Source of the DNA: an uncultured Lachnospiraceae bacterium | GTDB lineage: Bacteria > Bacillota > Clostridia > Lachnospirales > Lachnospiraceae | Direction of reading: 5' to 3' | Length of the DNA: 64,000 nt | Assembly (NCBI GenBank): GCA_910579465.1 | Contig: CAJTUB010000006.1 | Location: 148,540 to 212,539, forward strand | Shown here: piece by piece, positions 51,326 through 60,517 of the stretch | Layout: the number at the start of each line of letters is the position of its first letter | Numbering within the stretch: position 1 is the stretch's first letter | Notes under the pieces: model-generated | What the model was told of the DNA's origin: nothing | The model's input: only the letters and a program-made list of their open reading frames with translations | The model's database searches: none | Position numbers and translations under genes: made by a program

Positions 51326-53218
51326 TTACTGTGCATTTTCCATCTTCTGCGTAATGCGGAATACAACAAACTCCGCAGGTCTTACCGGTGCTACTCCTAT
51401 CACGCAAATCAGCCTTCCGTTTAAGATATCATCCTCGGTCATGGTACTCTTCCCGATGTTAATAAAGAACGCCTCATCTGCCGTAGTGCCCGCCAGGGCA
51501 CCGTTTCTCCACTGTGTTGTCAGGAATACGCGAATGGTTCCCTCTACCCTTGACCACAGCATTTCATCGTTCGGCTCAAATACCGCCCAGTTCGTATTTG
51601 CCCGGATAGAGCTTTCCAGAAAGATAAAAAGCCTTCTGACATTGATATACTTCCAGTTTCCGTCGCTGGAGCAGGTTCTGGCGCCCCATACCCGGATTCC
51701 CTGCCCCGGAATTGCCCTGATCAGGTTAATTCCTTTCGGATTCAGCTTCGCCTGCTCTGCCTCGTTGTAATTGACGGAAAGTCCTGTGCAGCTCCGCACG
51801 ACTTCGTTCGCCGGCGCCTTATGTACCCCTCTCGTATTATCCGTGCGCCCGTAGATGCCCGCCATGGCTCCTGACGGCGGCAGAAAGACATTTTTCTTTG
51901 CCAGAGGGTCATAGCACTGCAGCCATGGATGATACATCGCCGCATAGCTCGAATCCACATTCCCGCGGAACCCCTGCAGCTCCGGTATTTCCTTTTTATC
52001 AAAAGGCATGTCCAGAATGGCAAAACGGTCCTTACTGTTTTCACAATGGGTTACAAGCGCGCTCTGCAATGCTTTATCCGTAATTCCCGGAATCGCCATA
52101 ATACTCACGTCCGAAAGCGTCTGGAACGCCGCCAGCCCGGTTCTCTCATCCGGCGCGCCGTCACGTCCCAGATACATGGAAACATCCGTCACGTCCGGCT
52201 TTATCTCTCCGTCGCTTCCGCCCGCAAGCTGCATGCCGAAAAACAATTCCTCGCTTTCCTCCTCAAACTTCACACTGAGGTGCTCTACCTGCCCTCCGGA
52301 CGCTCCTGCCTCAGCAAGCTGGGACTTTTCCAGAATCTCCATATTGGCTTTCAGCTTCTCCGGCTCCAGCTTCACCTTGACAAGCCGGGATTTTTCGAGA
52401 AGATTTTTTATATAATTACTACGGTTGGGATTAAAAGAGATGCCCTCATACTGTTCAGATGCGGTATCGTCCTGAATGCTCAGGTTCCATTCTGCAAGAT
52501 ACAGGAATACTCCCGGAGACGCTTTCTCTGTATTATCCCCTGTATTGTCATTCTCTGCATTTTCTCCTCCCTTGCCCTCTTCCTGAAACTCCAGCCCCGC
52601 GGCGTTTTCCCCCTGCCATTCTAAGGTAAGACTGTTTCCGTTTACTTCCTTTACCAGTCCGAAACAGAACGGACTGTCCTTCTTTGCCTGACGCAGACAG
52701 ACAAGGTCCTGCTCCTGAAAGGCGGAGGCATCCTCCAGTTCGTACTGCATGCCTGTGTCATCCGCTCCCTTTCCCTTCACCCTGGTCCGGTTCTTTGCCG
52801 CCAGCGTAAAGCCCGCCTGAATTGCATTTCCCCATGCACCGGGATTCTCTGCCGTCAACGTAAGGAATGCGTCCTCCTCCTTTTCGCCCCAGAGTCTGCC
52901 CGAAGCCGGACCAGGCGCTCCGTCCTCTCCTTCTGCGCCGCATACTCTCATTACATAGCAGGAGGAACCTCCATTGTTGAAAAACTGCTCTACAGCGTAG
53001 GGAAGGAACCTCTTGTCCCCGTAAATCCGTTCCGGAAGATAGCCTCCGAAACGCCTCTGATAATCCGCCATACTCGTAACCAGTACCGGCAGCCCCCTGA
53101 CCGGTCCCTTCTTTGCCATCCCGACAAAGCCTGCCGTACTGGTGCCTACACCTTCCATTGCCTTGATGCCGGAGTCAAACTCTTCCACATAGACGCCGGG
53201 TGATAAATATTCTGCCAT
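51326..53218 (-). CDS. eCIS contractile tail sheath protein
   Basis: 630 aa. N-terminus AEYLSPGVYVEEFDSGIKAM and GTSTAGFVGMAKKGPVRGLP are the standard sheath start. The middle (residues ~100-320) is a long variable insertion with acidic/Gly-rich linker (GKGGENAENDNTGDNTEKAS). C-terminal core: PGIRVWGARTCSSDGNWKYI, NVRRLFIFLESSIRANTNWA, and TMTEDDILNGRLICVIGVAP. A single sheath gene, whereas PVC/Afp carry three. Confidence 0.95.
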   Translation of the reverse strand: MAEYLSPGVYVEEFDSGIKAMEGVGTSTAGFVGMAKKGPVRGLPVLVTSMADYQRRFGGYLPERIYGDKRFLPYAVEQFFNNGGSSCYVMRVCGAEGEDGAPGPASGRLWGEKEEDAFLTLTAENPGAWGNAIQAGFTLAAKNRTRVKGKGADDTGMQYELEDASAFQEQDLVCLRQAKKDSPFCFGLVKEVNGNSLTLEWQGENAAGLEFQEEGKGGENAENDNTGDNTEKASPGVFLYLAEWNLSIQDDTASEQYEGISFNPNRSNYIKNLLEKSRLVKVKLEPEKLKANMEILEKSQLAEAGASGGQVEHLSVKFEEESEELFFGMQLAGGSDGEIKPDVTDVSMYLGRDGAPDERTGLAAFQTLSDVSIMAIPGITDKALQSALVTHCENSKDRFAILDMPFDKKEIPELQGFRGNVDSSYAAMYHPWLQCYDPLAKKNVFLPPSGAMAGIYGRTDNTRGVHKAPANEVVRSCTGLSVNYNEAEQAKLNPKGINLIRAIPGQGIRVWGARTCSSDGNWKYINVRRLFIFLESSIRANTNWAVFEPNDEMLWSRVEGTIRVFLTTQWRNGALAGTTADEAFFINIGKSTMTEDDILNGRLICVIGVAPVRPAEFVVFRITQKMENAQ

Positions 53219-53263
53219 AGCTCTCCTTTCCGCCGCTCCTGGCGGCTGTAACTTTATTTTTCT

Positions 53264-53647
53264 CTATAAAAGCACTCTGGGCTGTAACGGCGCCACTGCC
53301 CGTATGCTTCCACCGTAAAGGCACTTTAGTTCGGAACCCATATGAAGCGCCGGTTTCCCTTTTATTTTTACCTTTTCACAGGCTCCGCTCCATTCCTGCG
53401 TAGTACAGGGAATGCAGGGCATCGGGGTTAATACCCCCATAGCCGCAGCAGTTGCTGCGATTACCATGGGATTGGCGGGATTCGAACACATCCCGAAGGG
53501 GAGAATATTCAAAAGCGGTATGTGGTCGGACTTTACCGCCACCGGAAGCATGGAGTTTACCTTTTTGTCCGGAAGAACCATAATTGGCACAGGTGCATTT
53601 CCAAAGCTGCATTTTAACAGCGTTCCCTGAATCATAAGCGGCTGCAT
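53264..53647 (-). CDS. PAAR-like (DUF4280) tip protein
   Basis: Start at ATG 53647 with GGGAGG upstream; longer frame lacks an RBS. 127 aa. DUF4280 core: LKCSFGNAPVPIMVLPDKKV, CSNPANPMVIAATAAAMGV, MPCIPCTTQEW, HMGSELKCLYGGSI. Several conserved Cys residues may bind a metal at the tip, as in PAAR proteins. Sharpens the spike. It follows the tail terminator by 14 bp. Confidence 0.88.
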   Translation of the reverse strand: MQPLMIQGTLLKCSFGNAPVPIMVLPDKKVNSMLPVAVKSDHIPLLNILPFGMCSNPANPMVIAATAAAMGVLTPMPCIPCTTQEWSGACEKVKIKGKPALHMGSELKCLYGGSIRAVAPLQPRVLL

Positions 53648-53661
53648 CTTTCTTTCCTCCC

Positions 53662-54225
53662 TTATTTCCTTTCCATCTCGTAGCTTCGTTCGCGTACACT
53701 GCTTACCCTGCGTTTCCTTCCGGACTCTATCAGCACGGGAACTGCCTGTAAATAAACGGCTGGCTGCAGCGGTCTTTGAAAGCTTCCCCAGAGCCGGATT
53801 TTGAACTCCACGCTCTCCTGCTGAAAGCATATCTGGAGCGTTTCCCCGCTCTCCCGTTCCAGAAACGGATTGTCATATACGGTACGGACGATTTCACTTA
53901 ATAGTGCCTGTATCTGCTCCCTCTGCACCCCGCCGAAGCGGTGCGTTTCATTGCAGAAAACCAGATAGGAAAGCTCCACCGCCTTAGGCGGGAACCGTCT
54001 CTCCGAATCGTCCAGCGCCACCTCCGACGTTGCCATTGCGGAATGGTCCCTGATATCGTACAGATAAAGTCCTACCCGGTAATCCGCCTCCTCCCAGGGG
54101 GCTGCAAACAGGATTAAATCCTTATCCCGTATAAACTCCGGGCAGAGGCTGTTCCGGAACAGCTCCAAAAGGCATTTTCCCGTCTGCAGGATTTCGCTGC
54201 CTAAAAAATCTTTATTGCTGTCCAT
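53662..54225 (-). CDS. eCIS tail terminator (DUF4255, Pvc16-like)
   Basis: 187 aa, RBS GGAGG. DUF4255 fold: DKDLILFAAPWEEADYRVGL, YLYDIRDHSAMATSE, PPKAVELSYLVFCNETHRFG, then LLSEIVRTVYDNPFL. Corresponds to Afp16/Pvc16, which caps the tube and sheath distal to the baseplate. Overlaps the preceding gene by 25 bp. Confidence 0.9.
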   Translation of the reverse strand: MDSNKDFLGSEILQTGKCLLELFRNSLCPEFIRDKDLILFAAPWEEADYRVGLYLYDIRDHSAMATSEVALDDSERRFPPKAVELSYLVFCNETHRFGGVQREQIQALLSEIVRTVYDNPFLERESGETLQICFQQESVEFKIRLWGSFQRPLQPAVYLQAVPVLIESGRKRRVSSVRERSYEMERK

Positions 54226-55802
54226 GAGATGGCAACCTCCCTGCTGCGGTTTTTCCGCCTCCTGCCTGCAAGTGTCAGGGCAATCCGGAAGGTTCCTGTC
54301 TCCACGTTCTGCATCACTGCCTGCCGTCCCACCTCAAGACCCTCTTTCCCTTCCGGGAACAATCCCTCTTCACCATAGAAAACCCGGTACTGCTTTTCCC
54401 CCCGCTTCCAATAGAGATAGGACGGCTCTTCCCGGACCCTGCTGCACAAAAGCAGCACCTCTTCTCCCGGAAACCCGTGGGAAATCTCTTCCGAAAACAG
54501 AACCTGCTTCTTTCTATAATGCTTCGGAACCGGAATCACGGCAACGCCCCGCCGGATACGCTCCTCCCGGTCTGCGCCCAGCAGCCCGCGGACCTGTGCC
54601 TCCGTCAGAAACCCCTCCCACGGTACGGGGACAGCCCCGCCCGGGGGCGGCACAGGAGGAAGCGGCCTGTCCGGCAGCGGAGGAAGCTGCCGCTCCGGCA
54701 GAAGCTTTCTCCACCAAAGGTCAAGAATCCCGTTCTCCTCTGCAATCCGCCGCAGAAGCTCCTCCTCGCCGGGGCGGACGGTAAGGCTGCGTATACCATC
54801 CTCTTCCCGCAGGAAAAATGTATATTTATTTTCTCCGGAGCCTTGCTTCAGCCCCAGTCTGGCAATCGGAAGCCATTCCGCCTCCGGTTCCGGCTTCTCC
54901 CTCTCCTGAAGACATCTTTTTACCGTTTGTTCATAGGCGGCAGCCGTATCTATCGTAAACTGGCACGGCGGAACCTCCACGCTCCCCGCATGCTCCGTGA
55001 TAATTTCCAGATGGCTGATTTCCACCATGACCGGCAGCTCCCTGTTCTCTTCCGTGCAGATTTCCCATTCCTTCTGCAGACTGCCCGAGCAGACTGCCTG
55101 CTCTTCCTCCAGTGCAAAACAGGATTCTCCTGACTGTAAAAGCCTGGCGCCCTGCAGCTTTGCGATACCACGCCATCCGATGCGGACACTGTCCTCTCTC
55201 TCTGCGCAAAGCCGCATACGGAGCTTAAATACGCTGTCTGTAGGAATTGCCTTCGGAAACCGGACTGCCAGCGTCACTGCTTCGCTTTCGTACAGAAGCC
55301 TTTCCCCGGTCAGAATATCCTCTCTCTCTGCACTCTCTTCCTGGAATCTCCGGAACTCTGCCTCTTCTACTGCCTTTAACACATAGGTTTCTTCTATTTC
55401 AGAGGGTCTTCTGCTGTTTTCCTCCAACACCGCAGGCTCGGTCTCTGCGGTACGCTCTGCATACCGGATTGCAAGGATAAAATCCCGCATGGCTTCCGGA
55501 TGAAGCCCTTCGATTTCTTCCGGCTCCACCTGCCTGTCCTCAGGCACTACGATAATTCTTCCACGGGGGTCTAAGGCGCTCCCACAGGAAAGAAAAAGGC
55601 TGCCCTCCTGTCCTGTCCGTACCCGCAGGCCCTCTATGATACCCCTGCCATAAAACTTCCGGTTCACAAACTCCAGCCTGCCTTTGCCGTATTCCTGCTC
55701 TCTTACAAAATCACTTGCACGAAGCAGCTTTCCCGGATAATATGTACTTCTCACAAAGGAGCGCTCCGTCGTACCGCCGTCCTTCTTTTCCTCTGTCCCC
55801 AT
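54201..55802 (-). CDS. Large eCIS-associated protein of unknown function, first gene of the locus
   Basis: 533 aa, RBS GGGGGGA. The opening (FVRSTYYPGKLLRASDFVRE and YGRGIIEGLRV) is a sequence pattern I associate with eCIS and related CIS clusters without an assigned role. The middle is Glu-rich beta (AEREDSVRIGWRGIAKL), a Pro-rich hinge lies near 375-395 (LPPLPDRPLPPVPPPGG), and a basic C-terminal part follows. It is not a recognisable tape measure: no long hydrophobic helix. No strong promoter is visible between 55803 and 55917, so readthrough from the recombinases is possible. Confidence 0.7.
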   Translation of the reverse strand: MGTEEKKDGGTTERSFVRSTYYPGKLLRASDFVREQEYGKGRLEFVNRKFYGRGIIEGLRVRTGQEGSLFLSCGSALDPRGRIIVVPEDRQVEPEEIEGLHPEAMRDFILAIRYAERTAETEPAVLEENSRRPSEIEETYVLKAVEEAEFRRFQEESAEREDILTGERLLYESEAVTLAVRFPKAIPTDSVFKLRMRLCAEREDSVRIGWRGIAKLQGARLLQSGESCFALEEEQAVCSGSLQKEWEICTEENRELPVMVEISHLEIITEHAGSVEVPPCQFTIDTAAAYEQTVKRCLQEREKPEPEAEWLPIARLGLKQGSGENKYTFFLREEDGIRSLTVRPGEEELLRRIAEENGILDLWWRKLLPERQLPPLPDRPLPPVPPPGGAVPVPWEGFLTEAQVRGLLGADREERIRRGVAVIPVPKHYRKKQVLFSEEISHGFPGEEVLLLCSRVREEPSYLYWKRGEKQYRVFYGEEGLFPEGKEGLEVGRQAVMQNVETGTFRIALTLAGRRRKNRSREVAISWTAIKIF

Positions 55803-55917
55803 GCACTTCCCCCCGTTTCTTATAAAAAATCGTTTTCTTATTTCCTATTTTACCAACAAAGTGTAGAATACTTTCCGTTTTACTATGCATCTGTAGTAAT
55901 AATTATGTCATATCCTG

Positions 55918-57174
55918 TCAGAAAAAAGGAGTCTTTTCTCTCCAGATTACTTCCACCTCCTCTTCCCTCCGTACCACAACCTTCTCTATCCACGTCTCTG
56001 TAATCCCCATAGTCAGCTTTAAAGCCCCCGGCAGCTTCTCCTGCAGCCGGAACAACAGCACCTGCTCTAAAAACATGGCATTTGCCCTCCGGATACAGCC
56101 CCTCTCTCCGGCAACAGACGCAAGCGGACAGAAATAATACGGATTCAATCCGTGCTTCTTTTGCAGGGTGCGTCCGCAGCTGCCGCAGACAAGCTTTCCG
56201 GCAAACGCATCCCTTCCGTCCGTTCTCCCTGTTCTTTCTGTTCTTTCTATTCTTTCTGTCTTTCCTTTCCTCCTTCCGCTCTGTACTGCCGCAAAGAGAG
56301 CACGCCCAATTAAAGGCGCATGGTGGTTCCGGCAGATGCCCCACTCGTCCTCCGGCTTTACGCGGCTCCTGCCGTCTGCCATGCTCCTTTCGTATTTTCC
56401 GTATATCATATCCCCGGTATAAACGGGGTTGCTTACGATTTTACAAACGCCCGGTGCGCTCCAGAAGAATCTCCCGCCCTTCGGCTCTGCCGCAAGACTT
56501 CCTTTTTCCATCCGGAACTGTGCCGGTGTCTTTACCCCTTCCCCGTTGAATCTCTTTGCGATTTCACAGGAGCTCTGCCCCTCCAGTTTCATGGCAAAAA
56601 TCCGCCGCACAACCTCCGCCTCGTCCTCCTCCACCAGCAGCCGGTGCCGGTCATCAGGAGCCTTCCGATAGCCGAAGGGCGCATGGCTTCCCATATAGCG
56701 CCCTCTTTCTTTTCCTGCCCTCAGGGACGTCTTTACCTTGACCGACAAATCCTTACTATACATGTCGTACAGAAGAGTCTTAAAGCAGGTTCCCAAGGCA
56801 TCGCACTCCTGCTCCAGACTGTCATACCGGTCTCCTACAGAAATAAAACGCACCCCGGATAACGGAAATACCTTGCCGAGATAGCTCCCCAGTTCAATAT
56901 AGTCTCTGGAAAACCTTGAAAAATCCTTTACCAGAATACAGTCCACTGCCCGCTCCCTGACCTGCTCTAACAGTGCCGTCACACCGGGCCGGTTCAGATT
57001 GGTGCCGGAATAGCCGTCGTCTGCAAACTCTGTCAGGTCATAGTCTGTCAGATAGCGTTCCGCATACCGGGTCAGCAGGCAGCGCTGCATCGTAATGCTG
57101 CCGCTCTCCTCCTTCCTGTCCTCATCTTCCTTTGACAGTCTCATATAGATGGCTGCAACCGGCTTCCTTTTCAT
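55918..57174 (-). CDS. Serine recombinase 3 (large, shortest of three)
   Basis: 418 aa. N-terminal resolvase domain: AAIYMRLSKEDEDR (catalytic Ser ~14), DGYSGTNLNRPGV, LVKDFSRFSRDYIELG. Recombinase domain: APFGYRKAPD, YTGDMIYGKYERS. Zinc ribbon LVCGSCGRTLQKKHGLNPYYFC with the paired Cys. It lacks the long C-terminal coiled-coil found in large serine integrases. A 9-bp repeat (56226-56260) codes for an ERTERT-rich linker. ATGA overlap with the upstream gene. Confidence 0.92.
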   Translation of the reverse strand: MKRKPVAAIYMRLSKEDEDRKEESGSITMQRCLLTRYAERYLTDYDLTEFADDGYSGTNLNRPGVTALLEQVRERAVDCILVKDFSRFSRDYIELGSYLGKVFPLSGVRFISVGDRYDSLEQECDALGTCFKTLLYDMYSKDLSVKVKTSLRAGKERGRYMGSHAPFGYRKAPDDRHRLLVEEDEAEVVRRIFAMKLEGQSSCEIAKRFNGEGVKTPAQFRMEKGSLAAEPKGGRFFWSAPGVCKIVSNPVYTGDMIYGKYERSMADGRSRVKPEDEWGICRNHHAPLIGRALFAAVQSGRRKGKTERIERTERTGRTDGRDAFAGKLVCGSCGRTLQKKHGLNPYYFCPLASVAGERGCIRRANAMFLEQVLLFRLQEKLPGALKLTMGITETWIEKVVVRREEEVEVIWREKTPFF

Positions 57175-58841
57175 GTATCTTCTCCCTCCCTTCTGTGCAG
57201 AACGGTCTTCTCCCGGAACCGGAACCGGAATTCAAGACGCTTTTCCGGAAACACCTCAATCCGCTCAAACAGGACATGCAGTAACTCCCTGTCCGGCTCC
57301 GGCCGCTTTCCCTCCTTCAGAAAGGAGCCCAAAAAAACGCTTTGCTGTTCTGCCCCCGCATCAATTTCCTTCTGCCTGCGGCGGTACTCTTCCTGTTTTT
57401 CCCTCCGCAGACGGATTTGTTCCCGGTTTTTCTCCTTCCATACGCAAAACGCATCCCTGCTGATTTCTCCGCTGCGGTAGCGCAGGTATTCCTCCCCTGC
57501 CTTTCTCTCCAGTCCTCCGGTTTCCTTTTCCAGTCTGGCGCTGTAGCGCTCCATTTCCTTTTTCCGCCGTCCGGCAGCAGTGCTACAGGCTTTAGCAAGT
57601 TCCTCTTCCCTGATACCTGACAGCGCGCATTCCCTGGATATCGCCGCCCTTACAAGCTCCGTCAGCGTTTCCTTTGTAATATACTTTTTACCGCATACGC
57701 GCCCCTCTGCGCGGCCGGAATGCCGGCAGTAATAGGCATAAGTGCGCACCCTGTCCCTTGAGCCAAGCTCCTTACTGCTGCTGCACCGTGCCATCGCGGC
57801 TCCGCACTCCCCGCAATAGAGCAGCTGCCCAAAGATATCCTCCTCTGCAGGTACTCTTTTGGAAAATCCACGGCGGTTACAGGCAACGGACTGCTGTTCC
57901 AGCCTTACGGCGGCTTCCAGAAACACCTCCTCCGCCACAATCGCCTCATGGGCATGCTCCCTTACGGAAACATCCTCCGGAGGGACGGCATGCCGCTCCC
58001 GCCGGGCACCGTCCCGTCCGCTGCTCCTTCCCTGCACCAGATGCCCTGCATATACAGGGTTCGACAAAATCATTTTAATAGAAGCCCGGCTCCACTCCGC
58101 CAGCTCCTCCCCCTCCTCACAATAGGAGTGCCCATAGGTATGGCAATCCGCCGGACGGTGTACCTTATGTCCGTACAGCCAGCCTGTAATCGCTTTCAGG
58201 CTGCTCCCCTCCCGGTACAGCCGGTATATTTCCCTTACAATTTCTGCCTCCGGCTCTGACACAACCAGCCTCCGGATGCCGTCTGCCCGTTCCACCCGGT
58301 AGCCGTACGGCGCGCTTCCGCCCGTATAGCTGCCCCTCTCCTGCTGCAACGCCCTTACCACTCTCATCCTTGCCGCGATATCCCTTGCATACATCTCATT
58401 GGCAAGATGCTTCAGATTGATGCCGGTTTCGTCACTGTCAGCATACAGGGAATCAAACCGCTCCTCGACTGCGATAAAGCGGACTCCCAGAAACGGAAAT
58501 ATCTTCTGCAGATAATTTCCCGTTTCGATATGGTTCCTGCCAAACCGTGAAAAGTCCTTCACAATAACACAGTTTACTTTCTCCTGCCGCACGTCCGCCA
58601 TCATCCGGCAAAACCCGGGCCGTTCAAAATCAGTCCCCGTCCTGCCAAGGTCCGTATAGCACTGGAAAAGCACCATGTCGGTCTGCCGCTTAACATAGGC
58701 CTCGCATATCGCAAGCTGTGTCTCTATGGACTCGTTTTTTTCATTATGGCTGTCCACGGAAAGGCGTCCGTAGATTGCCACAGAATACGTTTTCTTCGTT
58801 TCCTCCTGCACTGCCCTGTTCTTTCCGGAAGTCCCTGCCAT
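57171..58841 (-). CDS. Large serine recombinase 2
   Basis: 556 aa. Resolvase domain: VAIYGRLSVDSHNEKNESIE (Ser ~28), TDLGRTGTDFERPGF, VIVKDFSRFGRNHIETGN. Recombinase domain: APYGYRVERADG, YAGHLVQGRSSGRDG. Zinc ribbon LLYCGECGAAMARC...YYCRH. Long coiled-coil (RYSARLEKETGGLERKAGEE, RLRREKQEEYRRRQKEID) near the end. Its ATG directly follows the stop of recombinase 1, and it overlaps recombinase 3 by 4 bp. Confidence 0.94.
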   Translation of the reverse strand: MAGTSGKNRAVQEETKKTYSVAIYGRLSVDSHNEKNESIETQLAICEAYVKRQTDMVLFQCYTDLGRTGTDFERPGFCRMMADVRQEKVNCVIVKDFSRFGRNHIETGNYLQKIFPFLGVRFIAVEERFDSLYADSDETGINLKHLANEMYARDIAARMRVVRALQQERGSYTGGSAPYGYRVERADGIRRLVVSEPEAEIVREIYRLYREGSSLKAITGWLYGHKVHRPADCHTYGHSYCEEGEELAEWSRASIKMILSNPVYAGHLVQGRSSGRDGARRERHAVPPEDVSVREHAHEAIVAEEVFLEAAVRLEQQSVACNRRGFSKRVPAEEDIFGQLLYCGECGAAMARCSSSKELGSRDRVRTYAYYCRHSGRAEGRVCGKKYITKETLTELVRAAISRECALSGIREEELAKACSTAAGRRKKEMERYSARLEKETGGLERKAGEEYLRYRSGEISRDAFCVWKEKNREQIRLRREKQEEYRRRQKEIDAGAEQQSVFLGSFLKEGKRPEPDRELLHVLFERIEVFPEKRLEFRFRFREKTVLHRREGEDT

Positions 58842-60494
58842 TTAAACCGTCTCCTTTCCCCTGCTGTCCGCACGGATTTCCGACATTACTGCCTCCTGAA
58901 ACCTATCCCGGTAACGGAACCGGATTACAATCCTCTTATCCTCATAGACCCGGACGCATTCGATGAACGAAATCAGCACGCTCCGGTCCAGCGCCTCCAG
59001 CGTAAGCTCCTCCTTCAGATGTTTAAGCTCCGTGCCTTTCGTCTCCCTTGCCGCCAGAAGGCGGTGCAGCGCCGCCTCCTGCTTTTTGATTTTGTCCTCC
59101 GCAGTCCGGTATTTTGTTTCATACAGCCGCCGGAACGTCTGAAAGTCCTCTCTGGTAATCACGCCCCCCTTTAAGTCCTCATAAAGTCCGCTCCGCAGGG
59201 ACAGGTACTGCTTCTGCTCCTTGCGAAGCCTTACAAGCTCCCCCTCCAGACATGCGGCTTCCCCGGAGGCAGCCTCTGTCCGGGAAAGCCGCCCCCATAC
59301 CTGCTCCCTTTCAAGAAACAGTGCCAGCTGGCTCTGCAGTCCCAGAAAAACCGTGTCATACAGCTCCTCTTCCGGGATAGTGTGCCTGCTGCACCCCCGT
59401 CCTCCGTTGTTGCGGGAACAGATAAAGCAGACCTTTTCCTTTCCTCTGTACCGGTTTACCCGCCGTACCATAGCTTCCCCGCAGCTGCCGCAGAAGAGAA
59501 GCCCCGAAAAGGGATGCGCCTTCGTCTCCCCCTTTACCGCACGGCACTCCGTCTGCAGCAGCCTTTGTACCGCTTCGTAGTCCCCGGCGGAGATAATCGC
59601 AGGATGGGTGCCTGCCCTCCGGACCCATTTCTCCTTCGGCATTGCCTCGCAGCGCGGTATTTTACAGCTTATCTTCCTGCTTTTTCCCTGTACCATTACC
59701 CCGGTATAAATCTCATTCTGCAAAATACGTTTTACGGCAACCGCAGACCACATCGGCTTTGCTCCTGTCAGAAAGCCCGTGGAAAACCGTTCTCCCTTCG
59801 ACTTTTTATACTCCATCGGCGAGAGAACCCCCTGTGCGTTAAGCTTATCCGCAATGGCAGGAGCACTCATGCCGTCCAGCTTCCATGCAAATATTTTCCG
59901 TACAATCTGCGCCGGGTACGCATCCGGCAGCAGCCGGTTTTTATCCGTACTGTCCTTACAGTATCCGTACACGGCAAATGCTCCGATAAACGCTCCGTTT
60001 TCACGCTTTATGCGCTGATGGCTCCTTACCCTTTCCGAAATGTCCCGGCAATAGGCGTCATTTATAAAGTTCCTGACCGGGAGCAGAAAAAAGGTCTCAT
60101 TCCCATCTGCCGTCAGGGAATCAAACCCGTCCGTAATGGCAATAAAGCGCACTTGAAAAGCCGGAAAGGTCTTCTGAATCAACCGTCCGGCTTCGATATA
60201 ATCCCTGCTTAATCTGGATAAGTCCCTGACTATGATACAGTTCAGGTTCCCTGCCTCCACATCCGCCATCATCCTTTTCAATTCCGGCCGGTCAGGATTC
60301 ATTCCGGAATAGCCGTCGTCCACATAGATATCATACAGCTCCATATCATCATGCTCTCTTAGAAAGGAGCGGATAACCTCCCTCTGGGACGCAATGCTGC
60401 TGCTCTCCGGATGACTGCAGAAGGTATCCTTCGCGGCATCCTCCCTGGACAGGCGGAGATACATTCCTACCCTGTATGTTCGTTTTACTTTCAC
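58842..60494 (-). CDS. Large serine recombinase 1
   Basis: Start GTG 60494 (GGAGG 7 bp upstream) is preferred; the frame stays open to GTG 60521, which overlaps the upstream stop. ~550 aa. Resolvase domain: RVGMYLRLSREDAAKDTFC, DGYSGMNPDRPELKR, IVRDLSRLSRDYIEAGR. Recombinase domain: FAVYGYCKDSTDK, YTGVMVQGKSRKI. Zinc ribbon LFCGSCGEAMVRRVN...CFICSRNNGGRGCSRH. Long coiled-coil C-terminus (LVRLRKEQKQYLSLRSG, EDKIKKQEAALHRLLAARET). First of the three, near the right end of the element. Confidence 0.94.
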   Translation of the reverse strand: MKVKRTYRVGMYLRLSREDAAKDTFCSHPESSSIASQREVIRSFLREHDDMELYDIYVDDGYSGMNPDRPELKRMMADVEAGNLNCIIVRDLSRLSRDYIEAGRLIQKTFPAFQVRFIAITDGFDSLTADGNETFFLLPVRNFINDAYCRDISERVRSHQRIKRENGAFIGAFAVYGYCKDSTDKNRLLPDAYPAQIVRKIFAWKLDGMSAPAIADKLNAQGVLSPMEYKKSKGERFSTGFLTGAKPMWSAVAVKRILQNEIYTGVMVQGKSRKISCKIPRCEAMPKEKWVRRAGTHPAIISAGDYEAVQRLLQTECRAVKGETKAHPFSGLLFCGSCGEAMVRRVNRYRGKEKVCFICSRNNGGRGCSRHTIPEEELYDTVFLGLQSQLALFLEREQVWGRLSRTEAASGEAACLEGELVRLRKEQKQYLSLRSGLYEDLKGGVITREDFQTFRRLYETKYRTAEDKIKKQEAALHRLLAARETKGTELKHLKEELTLEALDRSVLISFIECVRVYEDKRIVIRFRYRDRFQEAVMSEIRADSRGKETV

Positions 60495-60517
60495 CTGCAC
60501 TCCTCCGGGGTTCCTTA

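Noticed and set aside
54215..54784. Plus-strand Pro/Ala-rich frame in the first eCIS gene
   Set aside because: Shadow of the coding strand; no ribosome site or domain.
38048..55802. Prophage or R-type tailocin
   Set aside because: No capsid, portal, terminase, lysis or replication gene; the AAA ATPase, DUF4255, DUF4280 and DUF4157 proteins indicate eCIS.
38048..55802. Type VI secretion system
   Set aside because: No membrane complex (TssJLM) or ClpV; the ATPase is Pvc15-like and the cluster is Gram-positive.
55803..55917. eCIS promoter
   Set aside because: Several AT-rich hexamers but none with acceptable -35/-10 spacing.
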